Assembly (NCBI GenBank): GCA_039545355.1
Contig: BCJJ01000004.1
Span: 868,001 to 932,000 of the forward strand
Direction of reading: 5' to 3'
DNA: 64,000 nt
Source: Trichosporon coremiiforme
Taxonomy: Eukaryota > Basidiomycota > Tremellomycetes > Trichosporonales > Trichosporonaceae
The translations under genes were made by a program, and so were the position numbers. A model generated the notes under the pieces. The model ran no database searches and was not told where the DNA came from. It worked only from the letters and a program-made list of their open reading frames with translations. Position 1 is the stretch's first letter. Every line of letters begins with the position of its first letter. This document shows positions 22,441-34,529 of the stretch, in pieces.

Positions 22441-23900
22441 TGAGAGCATGACACACATGAGTTTATCAGGTACAATCAGCGGCGGATCTACAGGCACCTT
22501 CTTCCCCCCCGCCTGTCGTCTGTCTGCAGCCTCGGCTTTCGTGTTTGTTTACGTTTCATTCGCACACGTACTTGCAGTTTGCGGTCGATGCGGGGATACG
22601 GGCGGGCTTAAGCTTGATGCGCGGTGTGATGCAGGTGGGCAGCAGATTTGTGGCGGGTGGCGAGAGGTAGTAGGCTCCAGCGCCTGCAAGATGGGGGAAG
22701 GGGACGATGCGCGATCTGATCTGTCTCGGTTCCCAGTTCCCAGCGGATTCGTCATGAGGATTCAGTTGGAAACTGTCCGTGTGCCCGTGAACCCGCAGGC
22801 CCGCAAACTTGTAGACCCAGTGAACGCGCCAAGCTAAGCAGTCATACGCATGGTTGCAGAGTGGCGACGCGTGGCGCGAAAGCATGCAGGGGAGCATGCG
22901 GAGCACCCACAAACATGGCAGCATGCTGCGCGTAGTGCGACGCAGCTCGGTCGTCTCGGCATGTTTCGCGTTGCTCTCCCTCCCACTTTCCAGAGCCGAA
23001 TTCCGCTCGCCTGTCTCCCGAGCCCGCACGCACCCCGTCTTACAGCCCATGAGCCCGTATCCCGATCCGCAATCTGCACCTTTGGTATTGGGCGAGCGCC
23101 GATCCGTGCGGCGCAGAACGCACAGAGGGAAAAGGAGGGCGGGAGGACAGTGCACTCTATCTTTCCAGGGCAGCGTCTGCGGGAGTGTGCGCCACCTCGC
23201 CGTACCTCGCCTGCAGCGGCAAGCGTCTGTAGACGCGGCCGCGAACGCGCATGCACACATGTGGGCGCAGAACATGGGGGACCTGAGGAAGGACCTGAGG
23301 GCGTGGGGGACCTGACAGACAACAGTACGACAGTCGTTCTGGCAAAGCCTGGCTAAAGCTGGCAAAACTGGGGAACCGAAAGGGAAAGGAAAACGGCCCG
23401 ACCGGACCGAGAGCGAGAGCCCCGTGATCAACTCGAGAAGTACGCAGCGTATGCATTTGTTTAAACCCCGGTCCGCTTCGCCGTCTTCCTCGCCTGCGCA
23501 TGAGTGCGGCTAGAGAGCACATGTCGTAATGCGCCGTGCGTACCTGTGCCCCAAAGTGTTAGCCTGCGCGCGAGGCCCTTGATCTTGGCTTTCGTCGATG
23601 ACTCCTGAGGACGAGAGATCTAATGCATGACTTGTCTGGGGATGCAGGGTGGTCTGCAAATCGCCCGCGGGACGCGAGACTGCAAGGCCGCAAGACAGAG
23701 CCTTTGTACTGGGGACGGGCTTGACGAGGGATGCATAATTCCGACTTGTTCGTCTGGGCAGAAGAGCTGGACGAGCCGTATGAGCCGGTGCTCGGAATAC
23801 GGACTTCGCCGTGTTGGCTGCCTGGTCGAGATGCGCCCCAATGCATGCTAGCAGCCGCGGAAGTTTGCCACTTACGCAACGTCGCACGCATGCGAGGGTT

Positions 23901-23919
23901 GCATGCGTGCATGCGTGTA
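23901..23919. repeat. Alternating purine-pyrimidine GCATGC tract
   Basis: GCATGCGTGCATGCGTGTA, with repeated GCATGCGT. Alternating purine-pyrimidine sequence of this kind can adopt left-handed DNA; whether it does so here is unknown. Confidence 0.6.
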
Positions 23920-26020
23920 TGGAACCGCACAAGGAAGCCGCAAGGGGTGATAAGCCGGAGCAAGGGACGGACGACGCAGACGCACTCTGACAATGCAAAC
24001 TCGAGATAAACAAGGATAGCGTGGCTGCGCCGAGACCGAGGCGGACACTTTGCGACTTGGTGTCATGTTGCCTACCGTCTCGGGCCGGCGTGAGCCTCCT
24101 TTGGCCCCTGCTTGCCCTTGCATTTAGCATTGTGTGTTGCTCCCATGTTGCGGCAATGGGCCCTTATCGGTCTTCGTCTGAATCTCTTTTTAGGAACTGG
24201 AGCAACTCGAGAGGGCGAGCAAGCGAAAGGTCCGCGGGTGATTCAGAGTGTATTCTTTGCTGCCCAAGTTCGCATCGCGTCGTGCGATTCAGTCGGTGGG
24301 TCATGCGCATGCGAAGATCCCCTTGTTGATCCTGCGGGATCCTGGATCCTGTGGTCCTTTGGACCCATGGAGCTTGTTGGTTGGAGGCGAGTTTGGAGCC
24401 GACTGGGGCGTGATGGCCAGCTGTCGGAACAGGTCGCGTCACACTTTGTGTTGAAGCTTTGCTTTACACGCGCGTATTCTGGCTTCGGCCCACGGGTGAG
24501 TGAGAGCTAAGAGGCTGGGCGATCCTGGGCATGTCCTGGATTAGGATACAAGTCGTGGAGCGTGCGAAAGAGTGCCCCTCTTGTTGTAGAGCAACCCCCC
24601 AGGTGCAGACGCAAGGCGAATTAATTAAGAAATTAGGACATGCCCCCAGCGAGGGCGGAGTACGACGCCAGCTAAAGCGCACCGTTACCATCACGCTCTC
24701 GTAGTTCTCGTGATTCTCGTACACACGCGCTGAGGGGCCGCGCTCCAGAGACCCACCTGCCGCCTCATCGTGTCGTGTTTACACGTTTACAGTGCGCCGA
24801 TCTAAGCTACTGGTTGAGCGCAGAGCCACACCTTGCTGAGCCCTGTTTTGCGTCTGAATGCATCGCATGAATGAGGGTGCTCCGCTTTCGTCTAGACTCC
24901 CGGGCGGCCCTCAATCTCCCCCCGATCCTTACAGATAACGGGGTCGCAGGATGAGTAGCCGCTAGCGTGCGGCCCAGGATAGCCCGAGTCCAGGACTCAG
25001 GTGCAGTCTGCTCCTGCGTCTGCTGCAAGTATCCGAGGTACACTGCTCTGTCCATGCCACGATATTAAGGGGCCTTATCCAACTCCTGCCCTCTTCACTG
25101 CAGCTCCTGGGCGTTAACGTAATGGACGAGCTGAATGCGCCGACGGCCGTACGGACGTGCAGGCGAGCGGCTTCTCGCTGGAAGTGCATGTACGCTCGTT
25201 TGCACGCTATTGTCCGAGAGCTCTCGCAAATCACTGGTCCACTTTGCGAAACGAAGGCTATACTGGGAGCACTCCGGGAGACACGGAATGAGCGGCGGGG
25301 TCGCATCGACGAGCCAATCTTTAACCGATACAAGGGCCGAGGTACAGTACCGGTGCCCAGCCCACGTCGCAGCCGCACCACGCACATGCGGCTATATCGT
25401 CGCGACGAGGAAAGGGGCGGCAGATGCGGTTGTGTCCGCGGCCCTCGGCCCACGGGGGTACCCCTGCTGCGTGGCAGACGAACGATCGTGATCGCGATCG
25501 CTAGAGTCTCGACAGAGGTCCGCGCAATTCAGGTCGCAATGCAAGCTGGATAAGGAGGACGTCGCAGACCTGTGTCGCGACCGGTACCTCTCCGCAGCTC
25601 GCGCAGCGGTTCGTTGCGGTGCACACCGTGACTCATGAATGGGTGCTCCGTCAATGGAAGAGGGGAATGGAGGGACGGACTGGTTGACTCGTGGCATTGA
25701 ATGTAGCGAAGGGTATGAAGGACCTTCTCGTGGCAATCGCAGCGCAAGTTACCCCGGCTGGACCTGGCCTGAGTGAGCTGCGGTTTCATGAGTCAGAAAC
25801 AGGCAGAACTCTCTTTGCTCCGATGAGTGTCCCCGCAGCTTTGTTGTTGTTGGAAAACGGCGGAATCGAGCCGTATCGAGCACCGTTCGTCCTGACTTGA
25901 CTCAGATCTCTCCTGATCTGTTTTTGCCCACCTCGTCAATTCTACCGCGGGAGAGGTCCACGAATGACCAGCTCGTCAGTTGCGATTGTGCGCTGCAGAG
26001 GGGGGCTGCAGGAGCGCCAT

Positions 26021-26047
26021 GGCTGGGCTGGCTGGCTGGCTGGGCTT
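26021..26047. repeat. GGCT simple repeat
   Basis: Runs of GGCTGG/GGCT units in the gene-poor region; simple sequence only. Confidence 0.75.
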
Positions 26048-29000
26048 GCCAACGTGAGCGGCTCCAGGGGCTTAGGAGGGGAGGATGAGGGGAGGATGAA
26101 GGGAGGGAAGCGGCCATGCGGGGTCATGCTTACATCACCAGGGCGGGGGCGGCGGGGGGTTGCAACTGGCGCATGACGCTATCGTCCATGCAACTACGAT
26201 TACAGTTTATCCTCGCCAGGTCCAGCAGGCCCCTCGCCAGGCCCGCTCTCAGGTTCTCGCTCAGGTCCGGTCGTCCCTTGTGCCCGTCAGGCCCGTGAAG
26301 TCCGCGAGGTCCGCTCGCCCCCGCAGGCTGCCCAGCCGCCCCGTTGGCCCCGCCGTCCAGTCCGAACTACGACCCAAGGCAGCGTCCGCGTGGCCAGCAC
26401 CGCCAGGAACCCGGTCGTAGGGGAAGACGCTGTCCTGGGTTTCGTCAGACTGGTCTCGTCCTGAAGTGTGCCTGTGCCTAGCACTGGGCCTGACGGCCTG
26501 GCCAGGGTCGAGAGCTGGACCAAGCTACCTCGGTGCTGTTACCTGGGATCCAGGACTCTCCGCTCGTCCTCCGCTCGTCCGCTGCCCTTCATGCCTCCGA
26601 CATCGTCAGGACCAAGCCACGAGCAGCACCACGTTGCAGCGATCGTCGACGTGCGTCAGCAGGAGTACGCCGCCTTGGTGAATCCAACAGACGCAAACGA
26701 CCCACATTGTTCCACGGTATGGTCCTGTCCAGCGAGCTAGCGTGCTCCATCACGCCGAAGTCTTTGTGGGTAGCGAAACCCAACTCAATCGGGGCGCTCC
26801 GAATTGTAACTGAGCCTTTCAACTTGCAAAGTTGTCAGATCAACGCAAAGTGATCAGCCTTCAGGCGTGCAGATGAATTGTATCGAGTGTTTCAGATAGC
26901 CATGCGGTGCAGCATGAATCGCTAGCAGGCACCCCATTATCAACAGAGGTGTAACGTGCAGCGCTGCATGACGAGATGTCGGGGAGCCGTTGGCAGGAAC
27001 ATGCAGCCGCCACGGCGCACAGGTTGCGGGTTGCAGAGTGCAAGACGGCGGTTCGACGGTGCGACGGAGCCGCGAAGCAGGAAACGGCGGCTACCTGTGC
27101 CAGCTGACAGATTGCGGCAGACCGATGCCCGCCATGCTGCTGAGCCCACTGTCAGCTGCCTGGCACGACGCTGGTATCTGGCGTACCTGCCCCGCTATCG
27201 CAATTCTGGCGTCTGGCAATCCGGGGCCTGGCTCGATCTCCGATCATGCAGGATACGCAGGATATACAAGGTTGTCGCACCTTCGTACGCAGCACCAACC
27301 AATGCAGTGCACATGACGGTCGCGCTGTTCCCATAGTTCGATCGCGTCGTGCACGACGTCTACGAGTACGGGACAGCAGACGACGCACGACGCACATGAC
27401 GCACGCCACGCAACAGCAACGTGTCAATCGACGCCGGTGTGACCTCCTTTCGTGCCCTTTTTGACCCGAAGCGGGCACTGCGCTGCCGGCAACAATCCGG
27501 TACATCGGGACACCGGCACGCCGCCAGACCCGAGAACGGTCCACCCACTCTTCCCCGCGGTTGGCGCAACGACACGAGGGAAGGCAGGAGGCAGGAAATC
27601 CCACGGCAATGGCTGCACCGCGACCGGCTCGGGACCGTTACCGCCCATGTTTATCGGGAAGTACGGAACGTACCGAAAGTCAATCGCACAGAGGGTTCCT
27701 CAATGAGCCCATTCAGGCCTCAGAATGGCAAAAGAAGGAAAACAAGTGCCCCAGCTGTAGTACCCGAGAGCATGGCGTGCTGGTACTGTCGTGTTGTTGA
27801 GCAGTGGGTCGGGGACGTGGGACGAGAGAAGGTGTCTGCACGAGTGGAGGGAGGGAGGACGGCCCATGAAGGCGGCGCAGTAAGTAAGCAGTGCAGCGCT
27901 TGCAGTTCGCCGGCCGCTTACGGCGTGCAAGTGCGGCGGCGGGGAGAGCGGATCAGCGGATCAGCGGAGCAAGGGAGCAGACAACTCGAGTGCCCGTCAT
28001 GGATGCTGCGGGCGTCCAGACCAGTCTGGAGTGTTTGAGGACCGCCGATCCGCTCTGGAAAGGGTGAGCGCCGGCGAAAAGAAAGCGGTCGCGCTAAACG
28101 GCGCCCTCTGATCTGTTTTGGGTGCGTAAGGGGCTCGCAGACTCGCGCCATCATGAAATTGGTCCAGTCCATGGGCGCAAAATTGAGTGCAACTGAAACG
28201 AGAGGAGAAGGTGTGCTACAGTGTCCTGGTCTCCTGCACTTCTGCTTTACTCCTTGCGCGTTGGCCACGCGGCAAGTGTTATCATGTCGCAGGCGAGGGG
28301 CATGAGGGGATGGCTCGGAAGAAAGGCGTCAGATACATAGGAAACGCAGGACAACAGGATCTCCGATGACGGAGCATCGAGTGGTTGCAGGAGAGCCCGG
28401 AGAGCCCGGATAGCCGGCGCAAGAGCCAGGAGAGCAACGGAGCAACCGATGCCGCAAAGTGTGACACTGGGGTAGGGAGCGGTAGCGCGGTGTGTCGCAA
28501 ACGATGAGGAGGCGGTGCTGAGCAGAAACGCCCAGAGCGCCCAGACATGGCAACATGCGATGCATTGATCGAGCTCCGCTGCGGATTACGGTGTGCGGGC
28601 TGCGGCCTTGTGGCCATGAGGGCTTGCGGGATGGGATCATGCATTGCGGAGAGAAGACGAAAGCCAAAACCCGGAGGAAGGCGCGTCACAGACTGGGGAG
28701 GTCGCGTTGGCGTCGTGTCTTCCCTGTCCCCGTGACTGGGCGCTTCATGCTGTGCCGATCTTTTGTTTGAGAGTGCTTCATGCTGGCTGAAGGGAAGGCA
28801 GAGACAGCGGACCTACCGGCCAACCGGGGCACGGGGCACGAGGATACGAGGGCAAGCCCCCTGGTGGACCCGAGAGGACGAAGGTGTGCACGGGGATTCA
28901 GCTGGAAGAAGCCGCGAAGCGGCGCCAACGACTCTGGGTACACCACGAAGGTGTACTTCCAGCACGCTGCGGACTGGAGTCTCAAGAGGATCACGAGCAC

Positions 29001-30020
29001 GCAGTATCAGGGGCGTCTCGGGACCTAGCGGACCTGGGGCCTGCGGACCTCGGACCTGTGCAGCACGCGGACGAGGCTTGTCAGGCACGACCGTCGCGTC
29101 GTCCTTCTCTTGCACAAAGTAGCGGTGGTGCTGGCCTGGAACAGAGGATTGAGTCATGGTCCCAACTCTGTTCTCCTGTTCCGTAACTTTAGACGCAGAG
29201 ATACGGCAGCGTGGGGAAAGCATGGCAAACGCAGCATGCGAGCTTGGCGAAGGCGCATCTGCGCTCGATGTGCTGGAACTCGATGCCTGCGCCACGCCGA
29301 GGAGAATGCGGTACAGTTATTCGGATTCTGCGGGGTAAGAGGCACGCCCGCACCCGCATACCCAACACGACACACGCACACTGCAACAAGACGGCGCTCA
29401 GCGCCTGGCTGGGCCATGTGCCCTCAACGGCCGTGAAGGCTAGTTTGGTTTGCTGGGTCCTTCGCGACAATTTCCCCTTGCTTTCCACTGGGGCACTTGC
29501 AACGCCAAATCATGTTGTTCAGCAGCGCGAGTAAGCTGTGGTTATCGTGCTTCATGGGTGTCGGGCAAGAGCTGAGAGCGTACTGTTACGATGTTGTAAT
29601 GCCAGTGGCGACCCCCTTGCACTCGACAATACCTGAGGCCAGGGTGCCTGCTGCAAGACGGCAGGCGGCAACGGCCACTGGCCATGGATGCGTGCACGGT
29701 CCAGCCATGCAATCGGCGGATGAGGCAGTGACTAATGAGATATGCATTCTAGTCACCGTTTCAGCTGTGCGAAACCGTGACAACGACTGCTCGAATAGCT
29801 ATGCTGCAAGGGATAATGACCTGCAGCTTCCTGATCGAAACGAGGTTGTAATGTACTCTCATCACCACGAGGAGCAGACCTAGACATGACGAGACCGCAC
29901 GATGTCCCAGAGTTGGGAATCAGCCGGATATATCTTCCAGGTGAGTCGCGGGGGCCAGCCAGATGGCGGACAATGAGAGACGACAGTTCTTGTGCAGAGT
30001 TTCCTGGGGGTCGCCCGTGA

Positions 30021-30443
30021 GCGACTCGGTCTGGCCTTGCCAAGCTCGACAAAGCGGACATCGACGAGGAAGACGACTGGTCCGTCACTGGAGCCGCACT
30101 GTCGTCCGACGATGAGGCATTTATCGCCCGATTGGTGCAATACGGTGCAATCGCGAGCGGGTCTGTATCTGCTACCTATGCGGCGCAGGGATGCGCGGGA
30201 GCAGATGCGCCATACTGTTTTGCTATTGCATCGTTTGTGTCATATGACCAAGGTTCGCAGGAGGGTGGGTGGGAAACACTCGTTGACCCTGAGCTGAGGC
30301 GCCACGAGTATCAAGGGGGGTGCACTGCACCAGTAGCAAGCCAGCGAGGAAGCCAGCGAGGAAGACAAGCGCTGCCGGGCCCAACGGGACTTTGGAAGTG
30401 TGTTCGTGCTGTAAAGCACAAGAGCAGTGCTGTAGAGGCCTAG
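30021..30443 (+). pseudogene. Isolated coding-like segment, possible gene remnant or unrecognised exon
   Basis: One frame stays open from a TGA near 30019 to the stop at 30441-30443 without a suitable ATG. Its first part reads like genuine protein, acidic and well-balanced (KLDKADIDEEDDWSVTGAAL, then SSDDEAFIARLVQYG). It then turns to ordinary noncoding-looking composition (Gly/Gln/Arg-rich). A candidate upstream exon with a GTGAGT donor at about 29941 exists, but I could not join it with confidence. It may be a gene fragment left in the gene-poor region. No family recognised. Confidence 0.25.
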
Positions 30444-31198
30444 GAAGGATACTCAGAGACAGCGGCGCGAAGACCACGTCTTACCGGATGAGTGATGAAG
30501 CCTATTCATTGATCTCATCGTAGACAGGTCGCAGGACGATCCCTCCGGAAGGTCAATGAACGTCACTCTGCTCATCGCCCACCTCCGCTCGGTCATGGTG
30601 GCCGCGAGACCGCTCATTTCAGTTTGATGCGATAGCGCCTAGCATTATGCAGCTCGTTGTCCCTCGTCGTCCCTGCTCTCTTGCAAGGCGGATTCCCCAA
30701 TGCGGCACCGTCACAGACGGACGCACTTGGTATCTTGCTCACGAGTCCCTGACGGTGTGGGTGATGGTGCCTGTCCGTACCTGAAATGGGTCCTGACCTG
30801 CATCGACCCTGCTCAATTCTCAAGCGACCGTGGCCCCTCACTGTTCTCGTTGGTCTCGCTTCCTCTGCGGCCGTGCCTTGGAAAGTTGTCTCGAGGTCTT
30901 TGGCCCCTGCTCTGGGCTGTCGAGCTGTCCGACCTCGTCTCCGCCTTTGGCATTGTTGCATCACCCAGTCTCGTCAAGCTCGCTCCATCGACGGCCAGAA
31001 CGCTCCAAGCAGTGGAGTCCCGAAGCGATTTGCCACCCAACTCCCACTCCCACCCCCCAAACATCGGTGATTGAATGCATCGCTGATCCCGTGCATTGCA
31101 AAGGCTGAGAGCAGCTTGCGTGGTAGAGCAACGGCATGGGTAACCACGGGGGTAACCTGGTGGCTAGTCGCTACTTGCTGCGGGCTGTCTAGTGGTCG

Positions 31199-31211
31199 CC
31201 CCCCCCCCCCC
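31199..31211. repeat. Poly-C run of 13 followed by alternating GC
   Basis: Thirteen C in a row, then CTTGTG and TGCGCGCGC-type sequence just after. The G-rich complement lies on the - strand. Confidence 0.85.
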
Positions 31212-32386
31212 TTGTGCGCGCGCATCGACTGACCGCTGAATGAAACGGTTCAGTTGGTATTCAGGTGCAAGTGGGATAGGCTGCTTGCTACAGGCTGTAC
31301 CTGGATTGTAGATAAACATGGACGTGGAGAGATACGGAGCCGATGAGCCATGAGTTAAGGGGGCGACAGGGACGGACAAGAGAAGACATTCAGGAAAAGA
31401 TAGACAGGGGCAAACACGGCATGGCACGCGGGGTGCGGGGGGCCGAACCGCACGACACCTAGGACCTGACGATGTCTCTGCCGCCTTCCTCGTGCGCGCG
31501 TGCGACCTGTGACCTGTGACCTCTCCGACCTACGCTGGCAGACTACGGGGCCTCGGTTCTTGTGCTCTCGCTTGCTTGCTTTCGGGTCGTTTAGTCGATG
31601 CACCAATGTCGTCTTCTCCTTGTTCCCAGTCCCAGTGATCACTTCAAGCTCAGCTCGCCCGCTCCGCGGTGCTTGTTGCTCACTGCTGATCCTGCAGGCA
31701 TCCCCGCCTCTCGGGCTGTCTGCGCTGATGCGACCTGGTGTTGTTGTTGACTGCTGCTGCCCCCTGCTAAGCCCGTGCATTGCGGTGCTTCTGCGGCTGC
31801 ACTCGAGCTCTCGCCTCGCCTCGCCTGCCTTCGCCTCGCCTCGCTCCGCTCGTCCGCGTTTCGCGCTGGCGTCTGCGAACTGCGTCTGCGTCTGCGCTCT
31901 GCTGTGTATGCGAGAACTCTGCGCTTTGCGCTCCGCCGCCGCTCCGGCCCGCATTGCCACTGCACCGGGAGACATCCCGATCGACAGACTTGCTCTGGGC
32001 TCCGTCGACTCGATGCTCCCTTGTGCTGCGCAGTGCTAACCAGCTGACAGCCGGGTAGTCGGGTCACAGGCCACGGGCGCGCTCTGGCCCCAAACTCTCT
32101 CTTGACTCTCTGGCTCTGGCTTTGCCTGACCGGCTGTTTCTTGCTCGATTAGTCTCACGGATCACCTCACGGGGGCAGTACGAGAGAGATGTCACGGCGC
32201 GTTGTCTGCATTGGATGTTTGTGTATCTGCCGTATGTGGATGATCTGGGCTGGGTCTGGTTCGTTGGCTCGCTCGCATCTCGCATCTCGGATCGTGACAA
32301 GGAGACTAGGAGCGTGGTCGATTATCGATTAGCTCATTCGCGATTCCTCTGACACACCTGCGACTCCCCCTACCCCTTTTTCTGTC

Positions 32387-32429
32387 CTGGCTCCTGGCTC
32401 CTGGCACCTGGCTGTCCTGAGGCTCCTGG
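32387..32429. repeat. CTCCTGG short degenerate repeat
   Basis: Repeated CTGGCTCCTGG-type units, imperfect. A non-coding simple repeat between the gene-poor core and the leader of the zinc-finger gene. Confidence 0.6.
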
Positions 32430-32821
32430 ACGGTGGTGGTTCTGGCCAGCCCGGCCCTTGCTCCTGGCCCTCACGCGCCCTGCCTTGCCTCCCTTGCCTC
32501 CGGGGGCTCGCATCCCATCCATCACGCCGCCCAGTGTCGGTCGCATCGCACTAGGCCCATCCACGGTCCCTTGCGTACCCTATTTCCTTGGACCCTAGAC
32601 CCAGCCAACCCAAAGCTATACATCAACATCTGGCTCCTTGCACCGTGAGCTGCAGAGCATGCAGAGAGTCCTGCGTCGGTCCTAGATGTCCTGCGTCTGC
32701 CGGCAGCACGCTAGCACGCCCGCACGCCAGTTCCTGCCTAGTACCTTGATCCTCAAACCAGACTGTCAACTGCCAGTCCGCAGACCACGCTACGCCAGGT
32801 ACTCCAGCGACCGGCACCCAA

Positions 32822-32985
32822 CACTCCTACACTACATCATATCCTTCATCCACCCATTCCACCCGTTCCACCCATCCCCCTCCATTCATCCATCCGTCCT
32901 CCATCCGACACCACCACTCCTCTTCCTCCCTTTTCCACCGCACTCTATCCATTCTTCCTTTTCCTCCTTTCTCTTTTGTCCACCC
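32822..32985 (+). promoter_or_regulatory. Pyrimidine-rich tract upstream of the zinc-finger gene
   Basis: Long run of C/T with CATCCA/CCACCC units on the + strand, 1.5 kb before the gene start. Pyrimidine tracts of this kind mark promoters and leaders elsewhere in this window (for example 58100-58200). I infer a core promoter or long 5' leader for the regulator at 34530; the transcription start cannot be seen directly. Confidence 0.45.
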
Positions 32986-34529
32986 TGACAGCGACGCGCA
33001 CATCGACATCGACGCGTGCATCTACACACTCTTCCACAACCCCGCGCCCTCCTCTCGCACTTAGCCCAGGCCCCCCTTACCCATACATACACTCGGCAAC
33101 GCGCGACGTCGTCACCCGCCGACAACCCCGCCCGTGCTCAACCCTTGCAACAGCAACCAACCGCTGTTCACCGTCTCCGTCGTGCTGCTTGCCGCTCCGA
33201 CCAGCTCGCCTGCAAACACGACAGCGAGCGTGTCTCCGTGCAACACACCGTTCCTTGTAAGTTGTTATCTTTGTCTTGTAACTGGGGCCTGTCCTTAGGC
33301 TGCTTCATATCATTCTCAGGGGCGCTAGCTAGTTCTCCGGCCAACATCGACGACCAGGACCTCCCTGGTGACCAGCAGCAGTAGGCCGGTCCGCATCCAT
33401 GGTTAGCTCTCATGCTTTGGATACCCCGAGCCTTGTTTTCCACTCCGCCGCCCCATATTACGGTCTCGCGGACATACCGGATCCCCAATCCTCCATCCCT
33501 CCACCTCCCGGCCGACCGTTGTCCCCAATCCACCAGTGCTGACATATCTTCACAGGAGACGCATTTCACCACGCGGCTTTGCTTACGGGTGTTGACACCT
33601 TCCTCCTCTGCGCACTGAAGCTAGTGCTCATCTCCAAGGTGAGTTGTCTCTGTCCCCGAAGCGCGTTCCTACCACCTCCACCAAAATTGCATCATACCTT
33701 GCTGAGGTCTTCGGTGAGACCACCATCGAGTGTTCAATGGCCGCCTACAGGCGATTGCCAGGAACTTGCGTACTTGCAATACGCACATGGGCCGATTTCG
33801 AGAATGTCGAAAGTTTAACTTTCGCCGTTGCATGTTTGGATGCAGAGGCTGTGCGTAGGTCGTCGAGACCGGGACGCATCGGCCCTTGGAATCACACATG
33901 ACCAGCACAAGCGGACTTCAGCGCGCCATCCACCCTCCTTCCCACTATCGGACCAGTCGCGTCAGCAGCGGATACTGTGGCCGTTCTCGCCTTTCTCGTT
34001 GAACTCGGCCTGTGCTTTCATGCGCACTGATAGGTTGGCGTTCGCGCTTGTCTTCTGCCTTCCCGCTCCGCCAAGGCGCACCATCGTCATCGTTCGGCGC
34101 CTCTCCACCAGTGCACAGCTCCTGCTTTTGCCCACCCTTTCTGGGGCCGCAGACGGGCCAGCTTGTCCTTTTGTCATCTGCGTTCAGTCGCCCGCCTCTC
34201 CGGGGGGCGGGGCAAGACCCCACAGTGGCGGACAGTTACGGGTGCGGACCTGATCGCTCCTATCTGTTCATCAGGCGTTCCTCAGTGCTCGTTCCTTACT
34301 CATTCCTCTTCCATACACTCGGTTTCATTTCCTTCCTCCCACACATTGCGTACGCGCACACCTGCTCCCTGCTGACACCTGCTAGCATCCAGCCCATCCG
34401 GATCCTGCGTGGACACGACCACCATCGGCAGCACGCACGTTCTGGTGACAGCAGGTCCGCACGCCAGAACAGCCGGCCGCAGCCTTGACTCAGCTCGCTC
34501 GCATATAGCAACCCACCCGGGGCCCGTTC

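Larger units (their letters stand above)
20653..34529. other. About 14 kb gene-poor region
   Basis: Between the PRP45 stop and the zinc-finger gene I find no conserved protein on either strand. Open frames up to about 290 codons (for example 22556-23431 on -) are mixed-composition shadows with many Cys/Arg/Ser residues and matching open frames on the other strand. There are scattered short repeats, a poly-C tract, an 18-bp palindrome, an isolated coding-like stretch at 30021-30443, and a pyrimidine-rich leader from about 32.8 kb. A minus-strand frame just after PRP45 (20885-20649, ending HVKRRIEERKKADAA) is protein-like but unsupported. No tRNA, LTR pair or transposase or reverse-transcriptase motif was recognised. 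Confidence 0.6.

Noticed and set aside
22556..23431. 291-codon open frame on - in the gene-poor island
   Set aside because: Cys/Arg-rich chance composition, equally long frames on the other strand, no motif.
20653..34529. tRNA genes, LTR retrotransposon or transposase in the gene-poor island
   Set aside because: I found no T-loop-type GGTTCGAATCC context, no paired terminal repeats and no catalytic motif; old fragments below my reading ability cannot be excluded.
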